Below are positions 25,204 to 33,004 of a stretch of 64,000 bases of DNA, piece after piece (position 1 is the first letter of the stretch; the number at the start of each line of letters is the position of its first letter). The notes beneath the pieces were generated by a model. That model saw only the letters and a program-made list of their open reading frames with translations, was not told where the DNA came from and searched no databases. Source of the DNA: JAJDXO01 sp965213765 (GTDB lineage Bacteria; Pseudomonadota; Alphaproteobacteria; Rhodospirillales; UBA2165); NCBI GenBank assembly GCA_965213765.1, contig OZ243926.1, positions 1,240,001-1,304,000 on the forward strand, written 5' to 3'. The position numbers and the translations under genes were made by a program.

Positions 25204-26126
25204 TGACTGATCCTCTCCTTGGCCTCTCTAAACAGTGCCGCAAATCTCCCTTGTTCGCAGGCAACCTTCTTGTCGTCTCGAAGAACTCGCAGCATCTTGC
25301 CCGACTGGCCATGTGCCTCATCCCAACAAGCCGCAATCAATTGAATTATTTGCTCATCATTCATTGATGTGCGTTTGACCGACTCTGGGGCAGGCAACTC
25401 ACTCATGAAAGCGGTGACCGCAGAGCTATGTTCATCGAGTCCGCTGGCCACTCCACAACCTGGGAGAACGTGCTCGACGAAGTGACGACAAATACGTTGG
25501 GGAAAATCGACACGGGTGCCAGGGTTTGGGCTTTCTGGTCCGTCAAAATTTTCGTTGTAGGGCATGACCAATTCACGCAGATGTACGGGCATATCATCCT
25601 TGTTTCGAGGGCCGAAGAGCCTTACGCGCTTTAGATCCTCCGGGATCAGGCTTCTTAGGTCTTCGGAGATCATCAAGACGTAATTCATCGGACAGGCGAT
25701 GATCACCAATTCATCTGGGTGATCTGAGACGAGTTTAGAGACCGGATTTATGGTGCCGGCCGCAGACGTCAGCGCCGTCCACCAGTTAACGGCACCAATG
25801 GGTTCCACAATCCGCGTTTGAATTGAAGCTGGACCGTTCCCCTGTATCGTTAAGTCGTATGAAGGAATTTTGTCGTGCCATTGCACCAACCCTAGTCCTG
25901 CAGACAATATAAACGCTTGGTGCTCAGTCGAATTGACCAGATCCCGAATCTCTTTTATCGACCGACCTGAATACAATACCTTTGCCTCATGCAATTCTGA
26001 GGCAGCTTCAGTCAGAGTTACCCACTCACGAGCGGTATTCTCCAGTGAATCTGGTTGGAGATCGCTGGCCAAGATGGTTGCCTTGGCCCGTTTGCGCTTT
26101 GTGCATGAAGTTAATAGCAGAGGCAT
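25200..26126 (-). CDS. dpdC: YaaA-like protein, probable DpdC
   Basis: A 308-residue protein beginning MPLLLTSCTKRKRAK, with YSGRSIKEIRDLV and FILSAGLGLVQWHDKIPSYD, the pattern of YaaA-related (DUF328/DUF6884-like) proteins. In characterised systems DpdC converts preQ0 in DNA to the 7-amido derivative (dADG). The N-terminal 220 residues carry the conserved part and the last ~60 look like a separate helical tail. ATG 26126 gives the conserved N-terminus; the frame extends to 26180 without a better start. It is the first gene of the modification operon. The call combines fold similarity with position, so the enzymatic step is inferred. Confidence 0.68.
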   Translation of the reverse strand: MPLLLTSCTKRKRAKATILASDLQPDSLENTAREWVTLTEAASELHEAKVLYSGRSIKEIRDLVNSTEHQAFILSAGLGLVQWHDKIPSYDLTIQGNGPASIQTRIVEPIGAVNWWTALTSAAGTINPVSKLVSDHPDELVIIACPMNYVLMISEDLRSLIPEDLKRVRLFGPRNKDDMPVHLRELVMPYNENFDGPESPNPGTRVDFPQRICRHFVEHVLPGCGVASGLDEHSSAVTAFMSELPAPESVKRTSMNDEQIIQLIAACWDEAHGQSGKMLRVLRDDKKVACEQGRFAALFREAKERISQ

Positions 26127-26221
26127 CTTATTTTCAATGATATCAGATAATCGACATCGTAATGATAGCAGCCTCGTCAATTAATGCATTTTCTTTTCAA
26201 CCTGTTCGAGCTAATTTATCG

Positions 26222-26263
26222 CAGTTAATTAAAGAATGGTGTTACCAATTACTCAATTAACTG
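26222..26263. promoter_or_regulatory. Dyad between dpdC and the transporter gene
   Basis: Perfect 9-base arms CAGTTAATT (26222-26230) and AATTAACTG (26255-26263), with a smaller TGGT-GTT-ACCA dyad in the centre, lie in the 204-base AT-rich gap between two divergent genes. The position suits an operator controlling both the modification operon and the transporter. Confidence 0.42.
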
Positions 26264-26330
26264 TTCCAAGGAGCGTGCAAATCGGGTACAGCAGTAAGCG
26301 TCAAATATCGAACTTTGTGGGAGTGAATTG

Positions 26331-26882
26331 ATGGAAGCAAGAAATGAGGGCTATGGCTATTTGGTGGCATTCATTCTAACCATTCCTGTTGCCAACTGGA
26401 TGATTGGTAATGTGGGAACGGTTTGTACAGATAGTGGTCCGTGTCTAATTCCTGTCGCTCCTGGGATTCTAGCTCCAAGCGGTGTTTTGATGATCGGGCT
26501 CGCATTGGTGCTTCGGGACCTGGTTCAGCGCCGGCTGGGCAAACTATGGACAGTCGGTGCGATCATTGCTGGCGCCATCTTATCAGGCGTGGTGGCCCCA
26601 CCAGCTCTTGTTATCGCATCGGCGACAGCGTTTCTTATTTCGGAGTTTGCAGATTTTGCCGTTTACACGCCGCTGCAGCAAAAGCGGTTAGTGCTGGCTG
26701 TGTTCCTGAGTGGGCTAGTGGGACTGGTGATTGATAGTGTTATCTTCCTTCAACTCGCCTTTGGTAGCTTGGACTTTGTGACGGGCCAAATTATTGGCAA
26801 AGGCTGGATGATCTTGTTGGCGTTGCCGGCCATCTGGCTAATTCGTCAGCGGGATGAGCGGTTGGGTCTGCAGCCTGCTTAG
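26331..26882 (+). CDS. VUT/YhhQ-family (DUF165) transporter, likely queuosine-precursor uptake
   Basis: A 183-residue inner-membrane protein with about five hydrophobic segments (e.g. YLVAFILTIPVANWMI, VLMIGLALVLRDLV, ILLALPAIWLI). The conserved SEFADFAVYTPLQQKR motif of the VUT family is present; YhhQ of this family imports preQ0/preQ1. ATG 26331 has GGGAG eight bases upstream. It is divergent from dpdC and shares its regulatory gap, and the locus lacks queD, queE and folE, so import of the deazapurine for DpdA is a sensible inference. Substrate is not provable from sequence. Confidence 0.75.
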   Translation: MEARNEGYGYLVAFILTIPVANWMIGNVGTVCTDSGPCLIPVAPGILAPSGVLMIGLALVLRDLVQRRLGKLWTVGAIIAGAILSGVVAPPALVIASATAFLISEFADFAVYTPLQQKRLVLAVFLSGLVGLVIDSVIFLQLAFGSLDFVTGQIIGKGWMILLALPAIWLIRQRDERLGLQPA

Positions 26883-26928
26883 CGCATCAGTGACTGATCG
26901 TCACCTCAATCCGAGCATAAATTTCTAA

Positions 26929-27860
26929 GAGTCTGACTCGAAACTCTACATTTAATAACAATGGCTTGCGATCCGCCTTGTGAGGAGTCGGATGTGTGCG
27001 ACGAGGATCCATGCCTGTGCGGAGGCGATTGATTTCTCCCAGTCCTTGGCCAGTCGGCGGCATCGGTTGAGCCAAGCGAAGGTCCTCTCGACGACCCATC
27101 TCCTGGGCAGGACCTCAAAGCCCTTGGCGGTATCGGGACGTCTTATGATCTCGATCGTCCAGCGGCCGATGTCTTCGAGGGCACCCTCAAGTTTTGGTCC
27201 GCCATAGGCGGCGTCGGCGAAGAGGTGACGCAGTTGGGGAAAGCGATGACGGATCGATTTGAGGACCCCGGGCGCGCCGTCGCGGTCCTGGATATCGGCT
27301 GAATGCACGATCAGGCCGAGCAGCAGGCCAAGCGTATCGGTGACGATGTGACGCTTGCGGCCCTTGATCTTCTTGCCCGCGTCGTAGCCCCGAATACCAC
27401 CGCTTTCCGTGGTTTTCACGCTCTGGCTGTCGATCACCCCGGCGCTCGGGCCGGCCTCGCGTCCTTCCAGCTCACGGGCCGCCACAACCAGATGATGGTT
27501 GATCGCCTCCAGCACCCCGTTCGAGCGCCAGTCGTAAAAGTAGCGCTGGACCGTGGAGGGCGGCGGGAAGTCGTTCGGCAGCATCGCCCACTGACAGCCC
27601 GTCGAGGCCATGTACATGATCGCATCCATGACATTGCGCAACTCCGTCGTCCGCGGCCGGCCTATCTTCTTGCGCGGCGGCATGAACGGCGCGATCAACG
27701 CCCACTCCCGATCCGTAAGGTCGCTTGCATAGCGACCGCCACGGCGCTCATACTTCGGGCGAGTGATTTCGGTCCACATGTTGTGCCTCCTCGTTTGCTT
27801 TGACACAACCGAGTAAGACACAACCGACTGAAATCACTCAACTAGTTTCGAGTTGAACTC
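26929..27860 (-). mobile_element. Complete IS5-family element (932 bp)
   Basis: Inverted repeats GAGTCTGACTCGAAACT (left) and AGTTTCGAGTTGAACTC (right) bound the element, with a 3-base TAA duplication outside (26926-26928 and 27861-27863). It contains one intact transposase gene. Part of a near-identical copy lies at 60566-60985 beyond the right att. A third, related IS begins immediately to the right. Confidence 0.88.
26952..27779 (-). CDS. IS5-family transposase
   Basis: A 275-residue DDE transposase starting MWTEITRPKYERRGGRYASD (ATG 27779). It has the N-terminal DUF4096 domain (DLTDREWALIAPFMPP) and the catalytic Asp in VIDSQSVKTTESGG. The second Asp is in FADAAYGGPKL and the Glu in RRWVVERTFAWLNRCRRL, the classic Y-2-R-3-E-6-K-like region. 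The frame is unbroken, so the element is probably active and could have generated the copy at 60566. Confidence 0.9.
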   Translation of the reverse strand: MWTEITRPKYERRGGRYASDLTDREWALIAPFMPPRKKIGRPRTTELRNVMDAIMYMASTGCQWAMLPNDFPPPSTVQRYFYDWRSNGVLEAINHHLVVAARELEGREAGPSAGVIDSQSVKTTESGGIRGYDAGKKIKGRKRHIVTDTLGLLLGLIVHSADIQDRDGAPGVLKSIRHRFPQLRHLFADAAYGGPKLEGALEDIGRWTIEIIRRPDTAKGFEVLPRRWVVERTFAWLNRCRRLAKDWEKSIASAQAWILVAHIRLLTRRIASHCY

Positions 27861-27863
27861 TAA

Positions 27864-27998
27864 GAGCCCAACCGAAAACTAATTTGAGTGATTTCAGTCC
27901 TTTATGCTTCTTCCGAGTTGCCACCGTGGAGGAAGTTATGCCTTGGACTGAAATCACGCGCCCTGACTATGACCGTCGCGGACTCCGTTACCCGGCCT
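27864..27998 (+). mobile_element. 5' fragment of another IS5-family element
   Basis: It starts with the IS end GAGCCCAACCGAAAACTA directly after the neighbouring IS and encodes only the transposase N-terminus (MPWTEITRPDYDRRGLRY, ATG 27938) before homology stops near 27998. Everything to the right belongs to the conjugation region, so its arrival or loss removed the gene upstream of the relaxase. Confidence 0.65.
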
Positions 27999-27999
27999 T

Positions 28000-28170
28000 C
28001 CCTCGCCGGAGAGCGCCCGGAACGCCGATGCCCCGGTCCCGGGCGATCCCGGAAGCCGCCCGGATACGACGGAGGCGGACAATCCGGCCGAAGACAAGCC
28101 GGCCGGGGACCACCCGGCCGGGGACAAGTCTGATGCGCGTGGGCGCGAGCCGGGCGAGCAGTTCTTCTGA
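28000..28170 (+). pseudogene. C-terminal tail of a lost gene upstream of the relaxase, possibly TraD-like
   Basis: The frame ending at TGA 28168-28170 reads an acidic, low-complexity tail (SARNADAPVPGDPGS ... EDKPAGDHPAGDKSD ... REPGEQFF) with no start codon before the IS fragment. Its stop overlaps the relaxase ATG (TGATG), so the two were coupled. In MobF conjugation regions the coupling-protein gene commonly precedes traA and ends in such a tail, but identity cannot be proven from this scrap. Confidence 0.4.
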
Positions 28171-31157
28171 TGGTCGCCTCGATCGGCGCCGTCGCCGCGC
28201 CGTCCCAGGGCGTTAGCTATTACGAGAGGGACGGCTACTACGCCAAGGACGATCCCGATCACCGCGCCGCCAGCGCCTGGGCCGGCAGGGGCGCCGACGC
28301 GCTGGGGCTATCGGGCCCGGTGGATCCGGACGTCTTCACCGCGATCCTGGAGGGCCGGGTGCCGGACGGGCCGCGGTTGGGGCGTTCCGGCAAGGACGGT
28401 GAACTCCTCCACCGTCCCGGCCGGGACCTCACCCTCTCCGCCCCTAAGTCGGTATCTCTCGCCGCGCTGGTGGGCGGCGACGCCCGCGTTGCGGAGGCCC
28501 ACGGCCGGGCGGTGACGCGGACCCTTGCCTGGGTCGAGGCCCGCGCCGTCGAGACCCGGATGAAGAACCCCGACGGAGGAGGAATGATCCGCGCCGGGGA
28601 CCAGAGGGCGGTGATCGCCACCTTCACCCATGAGACCTCGCGCAACCTCGATCCGCAGCTCCATACCCATGCGGTGATCGCCAACATGGTGCGGGGCGAA
28701 GACGGCAGGTGGCGCACCATGGCCAACGAGAAGCTGTATTCCTCGAAAATGCTGATCGGCGCGCTCTATAGGAGCGAACTCGCGCGGGAGCTGACTACGT
28801 TGGGATACGGCATCGAGAAGACCCATGCCGACGGGCGGTTCGAGATCGCGGGCGTGTCGCGGGACGTGATCGAAGCCTTCTCCACCCGGCGGGCGGAGAT
28901 CGAGGCGGCGATGGAGGGCCGCGGCTTGGGCACGCCGGCGGAGAACCAGCGCGCCGCCCAGCGCGCGGCGCTGATGACCCGGGCGGCGAAGCGCGATGTG
29001 GACCGGGCCGAACTGCGGGAGATGTGGCGGCTCCAGGCGGACGGGCTCGGTTTCGACGCACGAGGGCTCGCGGCCGACGCGATGGAGAAGAGCCGGGGCG
29101 CCCCGGGCAAGAGTATGGAGGCCGGTCGAGTGGCCGCACCGGACGGGACGGCGGTTCACCAGGCGGATCTGTTCGATCCCCCGCCGCAGTCTCCGGCGGA
29201 CGCGGCCATGTCCTGGGCGGTGGAGCACCTGTCGGAGCGCGAGGCGGTGTTCGCCAGGACCGACCTGCTTGCCGCCGCGCTGTCGTGGAAGCCGGGATCG
29301 ATAACCATCGGCGAGGCCGAGGCTGCCGCCGCGCGGCTGGAGAAGGAAGGCACGCTGCATACCTGCGGCCTGCCTCAATGGGGAGAATCGCTCACCACCG
29401 ACAAGGCCGTCGCCGACGAAAAAGAGACCATCGCGCTGATGGAACGCGGCCGGGACGCATCGCGGCCCGTCATGCGGAGCTGGATCGCCGGGCCGCTCTT
29501 GCACAACGGCCGCCTCACCGTCGGCCAGAAGGAGGCGGTGAAGACCATCCTCTCGTCTAGAGACCGGGTGGTCGGCGTGCAGGGCTATGCCGGCACCGGC
29601 AAGACCACCATGCTCGACCGCGCCCGGCAGCTCGCCGCGAAAAGCGGCTACCGCATGATCGGCGTGGCGCCATCCGCCTCGGCGGCGCGCACATTGGCGG
29701 CGGAAGCCGGGATCGAAACCGAAACCCTGCAGCGCTTCCTCGCCCGCAACGCCGGTATCGCCGAGGGGCGGCTTACCGGCAAGGGCGCGCGCGACATGCG
29801 CGCCGCGTTCCGGAAGACGGTGCTGGTGGTCGACGAGGGCTCGCTGGCCTCCACCGTCCAGGCCCGCGACCTGCTGCGCATCGCCGGAGCGATCCGCATA
29901 CCCCGCGTGGTGCTGGTGGGCGATGCGAAGCAGCTCGACGCGGTCGATGCCGGCAAGCCCTTCGCCCAGCTCCAGGCGGCGGGCATGAAGACGGCGGTGA
30001 TGGACGAGATCCTGCGCCAGAAGGACGCCGAACTGAAGGAGGCGGTGCGGGCAAGCCTCGCGGGAGAAATCGCTACGGCCTTCGGCAAGCTCGGCGGCCG
30101 GGTGGCCGAGGTCAATCCCGACAATCTCGCCGGGGCGGCCGCGGCGCGCTGGCTCAAGCTCTCGTCCCATGAACGGGAGAACACCGGGCTGATGGCGCCG
30201 AGCCATGCGCTGCGCACCGGGATCAACGGCCATATCCGCGAGCGCCTCGCTCGCGACGGCGTTATCCATGGCCCCGCTTATCAAGCCGAACGGCTGGTCT
30301 CCCATGGCTATACCAGTGCCGAGAAGGCGGTTGCGGGGAACTATTCGCCCGGCGATGTGGTCGCCTTCCACCGGGATTACAAGTCTCTCGGCGTCTCGAA
30401 GGGCGACGAGTGGCGCGTCGCCGGGGTCGATCACCGCAAGGGCACGGTGATGCTGGAGGGCCCCGATGGACAATCCGTCCCCTGGCGGCCGCGCGCAGTC
30501 GGGGCGAAGCGCGGCGCGGTCGAGGTCTACCGGACCGAGGCCATGGAACTGCGGGCCAGCGACCGCATCCGCTGGACCCGCAACGATGCCGGCCTCGGCC
30601 TCGTGAACAGCGACACGGCGGAGGTTGCGGCGGTCCGGGGAAACCGCGTCGCCTTCCGGCTCGGCGACGGACGGATGCTGGAACTCGGCGGGAACGATCC
30701 GCAGATGCGCCATCTCGACCATGCCTGGGCCTCGACGGTGCATGCGTTCCAGGGGCGCACCGTCGACAACGTGATCGCGGTGATGGAGGCGAAGCACCCG
30801 AAACTGTCGACCCGGAAGAGTTTCTATGTCGAGATCAGCCGCGCAAGGCACAATGCGGAGCTGGTCACCGACGATGCCAAGGCGCTACGGGAGACCCTGG
30901 AGGCTGCGACGGGCGAGCGGGTCTCGGCGCTGGAAGGGATCGGCGCGGCGGAGAAGGCGCTCGCCGAAGAGAGGGCTCGCGGCCACGAAAAGGAGCGCGG
31001 GCGCGGGCTAGACGCAACGCTGGAACGGCCCGTCGGAGCCCGTGACGAGGCGGCGGACAAGAGCCGAGAGGCCGAGCGGGAGAAAGCGTGGGAGCAGGAA
31101 CGCACCGCGGAGTTGGACAAGTCCCGGGAATCGCACGGGATGGGGATGGGAATGTGA
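28170..31157 (+). CDS. traA: MobF-family relaxase/helicase (TraA/TrwC-like)
   Basis: A 995-residue conjugative relaxase fused to an SF1 helicase. The N-terminus SQGVSYYERDGYYAKDD holds candidate nucleophilic tyrosines, and the HUH metal site is HETSRNLDPQLHTHAV (~153-168). An AAA_30/RecD-like helicase follows, with Walker A GYAGTGKTT (~471), VLVVDEGSLAS (Walker B) and VHAFQGRTVDNV near the C-terminus. It would nick oriT and unwind the transferred strand. ATG 28170 is coupled to the disrupted upstream gene. No type IV secretion genes are in the window, so transfer would need a helper or genes elsewhere. The likely substrate is the nic-like site at 32440. Confidence 0.92.
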   Translation: MVASIGAVAAPSQGVSYYERDGYYAKDDPDHRAASAWAGRGADALGLSGPVDPDVFTAILEGRVPDGPRLGRSGKDGELLHRPGRDLTLSAPKSVSLAALVGGDARVAEAHGRAVTRTLAWVEARAVETRMKNPDGGGMIRAGDQRAVIATFTHETSRNLDPQLHTHAVIANMVRGEDGRWRTMANEKLYSSKMLIGALYRSELARELTTLGYGIEKTHADGRFEIAGVSRDVIEAFSTRRAEIEAAMEGRGLGTPAENQRAAQRAALMTRAAKRDVDRAELREMWRLQADGLGFDARGLAADAMEKSRGAPGKSMEAGRVAAPDGTAVHQADLFDPPPQSPADAAMSWAVEHLSEREAVFARTDLLAAALSWKPGSITIGEAEAAAARLEKEGTLHTCGLPQWGESLTTDKAVADEKETIALMERGRDASRPVMRSWIAGPLLHNGRLTVGQKEAVKTILSSRDRVVGVQGYAGTGKTTMLDRARQLAAKSGYRMIGVAPSASAARTLAAEAGIETETLQRFLARNAGIAEGRLTGKGARDMRAAFRKTVLVVDEGSLASTVQARDLLRIAGAIRIPRVVLVGDAKQLDAVDAGKPFAQLQAAGMKTAVMDEILRQKDAELKEAVRASLAGEIATAFGKLGGRVAEVNPDNLAGAAAARWLKLSSHERENTGLMAPSHALRTGINGHIRERLARDGVIHGPAYQAERLVSHGYTSAEKAVAGNYSPGDVVAFHRDYKSLGVSKGDEWRVAGVDHRKGTVMLEGPDGQSVPWRPRAVGAKRGAVEVYRTEAMELRASDRIRWTRNDAGLGLVNSDTAEVAAVRGNRVAFRLGDGRMLELGGNDPQMRHLDHAWASTVHAFQGRTVDNVIAVMEAKHPKLSTRKSFYVEISRARHNAELVTDDAKALRETLEAATGERVSALEGIGAAEKALAEERARGHEKERGRGLDATLERPVGARDEAADKSREAEREKAWEQERTAELDKSRESHGMGMGM

Positions 31158-31775
31158 TCGCCGGTGGTGGCAGTTCACCGGGGCCTGGTGACGTCCAGGA
31201 CGAAGATATCAATCCGGAAACGCCGATCCTCGGGCAGGCGGTCGATCAGCATCCGCCTGAGGGCTTCGGGTGTCTCCGGACGCCCCAGGCCCTCCGGATG
31301 CCGTGGTAGGCACTTCTTGGCGACATCGCCGAACCAGAGGACGATTTAAGCGCCTCGGCCCTCGGCCCTCGGCCTGCCAGTCTCGCGTGTAGTTCGCGTC
31401 GAGTTGCCCCACCGCAAGACGGGATTATCAGCTGTTCCGGCAAACTGCCCTGGCCGAGGTGATCGCGCGGTCGGGAAAATACGTCCTGACCGTATCCGCG
31501 GTCGCCGTCGATGGGCGCAATGACGACAGGAACGGGGGCCTACGGAAGCTCGAATTGTCCGACCTCCGCGGGTGGAGGACGGTGTTCCGGGGGCGTGCGA
31601 TCTTCGCCGTCTTCACCCACCAGCAATGGGTGGACTGGATCAGAAAGCACGATCGAGAAGGCGATGGCACGGGTGGCTGTTCTGGATCGGCGACAAATGC
31701 GCAATGTGAAGAGTTGATAGCCCAGGCCACGACCGACTCCTTGTGCGCTCTCGCCCGAGTTTCGGATGGCGGGCG
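31158..31775. other. No intact gene; possible coding scraps
   Basis: A 618-base gap. On the minus strand near 31347-31180 a 55-residue frame without a start (PETPEALRRMLIDRLPEDRR, then FRIDIFVLDVTRPR) looks protein-like. On the plus strand near 31450-31650 another (GKYVLTVSAVAVDGRNDD) does too. I recognise neither. They may be remnants of accessory genes. Confidence 0.35.
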
Positions 31776-32117
31776 CTACGATTCTTCTCCTGAGCGGTCA
31801 GTCCCGAGTGCCTTGTTCTGGGCGATGCGCGCCTCTTCGGCAGCCCTGTCGAAAAGCGATCGCCTGTCTAATCCGGCGAGTTCCTCCTGCTTCAGGTACG
31901 CGAGCAGGTGGACGCCGCGGTAGGTCCGCTCGATCAGTTCGGCCAGTTCCGGCGTCAAACCGCCGCCATAGAGGTAGAGATCGTCGGCCGCGGCGCGCGC
32001 GGCGGCCTTGCGCACGAACGAGCCAGGAGTAATTCCAGCCTTCTCGGCGGCCTCGACCACGGTGTCCCACTCGTTTTTCGTAAACCGGATCGAGCGCTGA
32101 AAGCTCCTGATCGCCAT
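31776..32117 (-). CDS. MobC-like relaxosome accessory / ribbon-helix-helix protein
   Basis: A 113-residue protein. The N-terminal half (SFQRSIRFTKNEWDTVVEAA, then GITPGSFVRKAAARAA) has the form of the ribbon-helix-helix DNA-binding region of MobC/TraJ/MbeC-type mobilisation proteins. The C-terminal half is helical. A strong ribosome-binding site (GGGGAGG) precedes ATG 32117. It lies between the relaxase and the oriT-like site, oriented away from the latter, which suits a relaxosome protein binding near oriT. An antitoxin-like regulator is the alternative. Confidence 0.55.
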   Translation of the reverse strand: MAIRSFQRSIRFTKNEWDTVVEAAEKAGITPGSFVRKAAARAAADDLYLYGGGLTPELAELIERTYRGVHLLAYLKQEELAGLDRRSLFDRAAEEARIAQNKALGTDRSGEES

Positions 32118-32383
32118 CGTTACCTCCCCTATTCAAGCCCGAACATGCTTCGCCGCGCGCCGATTGCCGAGCGGTTGTGGAGGGCCATAGGGCCATTTCG
32201 TGGTCCATTGGCCTACCCGCGCGCGGGCGGCAACCCCGTGTATTTTCCGTTTCCGGTAGCATTGCGCAAGGTGCTCCGGAGCATACACACCAAACACCGA
32301 AAAAACACCTCCAATGATTCCAGCGAGTTGGCGGCAACACAATCCGCACTACAGATGCCCATCATACGTCTGGCACCGCCTGT

Positions 32384-32481
32384 CGCCAATTGGCGTCGAA
32401 ACTGTACTATTAGCGTACGCATGCGCCCAATTCACCAGCGGTGCGTCAGGTGTGACGAGAGATGACTCCGAATGGAGTCAT
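32384..32481 (+). other. oriT: oriT-like region with nic-like site (copy 1)
   Basis: GGTGCGTCAGGTGTGACGA (32440-32458) matches a site at 51044-51062 at 18 of 19 positions. It resembles the F-type MobF nic region, which contains TGCGT followed by GGTGTG. A short hairpin CACC-AGC-GGTG immediately precedes it. A palindrome CGCCAATTGGCG (32384-32395) and a stem ATGACTCC-GAAT-GGAGTCAT (32462-32481) flank it. Position beside a relaxase and a MobC-like gene supports oriT; nicking itself is unproven. Confidence 0.5.
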
Positions 32482-32617
32482 GGCGGGCTTATGCCCTGCA
32501 CACCGTCATCGGCCGGGACAGCCGGCGCCGCAATGGGTTGAAGCCGTCGCGGCGTTTGAGCGAGACGACCGGGCCGCAGTCACCGTGCGCGTTCCGCATC
32601 GCCTTCCTGACAGCAGA

Positions 32618-32857
32618 GGTAACAGAACGGGATGCGGCGTGCAAACCGCGATGGGGGATTTCACACACCGCGCACCGGCGGCACGGCGTTACCGCCGCGC
32701 AGCGGTGGTCGTTCACACGTTACCGCATTTCCTTGCGAGCGCCTGCACACGTTACCGCGGACACAAACTTGCCGAAGCGCGGGCCGGCGTGTGGGGCAGT
32801 GGGACGTCTCCCGACTCGTTACCGGGCGCGCATGGAACGGTCGTGTTTCTGTTACCG
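32618..32857 (+). repeat. Iteron-like GTTACCG repeats
   Basis: GTTACCG occurs at 32688, 32719, 32751, 32818 and 32851, with spacings of 31, 32, 67 and 33 bases (about three helical turns, one position skipped). An inverted GGTAAC lies at 32618. The gene-free 870-base region and the near-regular phasing suggest a protein-binding array: oriV iterons or relaxosome sites. No replication initiator gene is recognised nearby. Confidence 0.45.
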
Positions 32858-32958
32858 TTCCGCATCGGCGCCACCGCGGAGCGCGGCGCCGCAGGCGACG
32901 CGCGACGCGAAGGCGGACGCCGGTGTTGGTACCGTCGTCAGGGTCCGAGCAAAAGGAG

Positions 32959-32991
32959 AGAGGCCGCGCCGGATGAACGGCGCGGCCTCTC
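32959..32991 (-). terminator. Hairpin after the DUF2493 gene (copy 1)
   Basis: Complementary arms AGAGGCCGCGCC and GGCGCGGCCTCT around a short loop, 14 bases after the stop of the minus-strand gene. There is no good T-run, so termination may be weak. Confidence 0.5.
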
Positions 32992-33004
32992 GATGCAGTG
33001 CGGC

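Noticed and set aside
28308..30851. An 847-residue minus-strand open frame opposite the relaxase
   Set aside because: GC-rich antisense shadow of traA; its translation is low-complexity and His/Arg-rich, and the plus strand has clear relaxase and helicase motifs.
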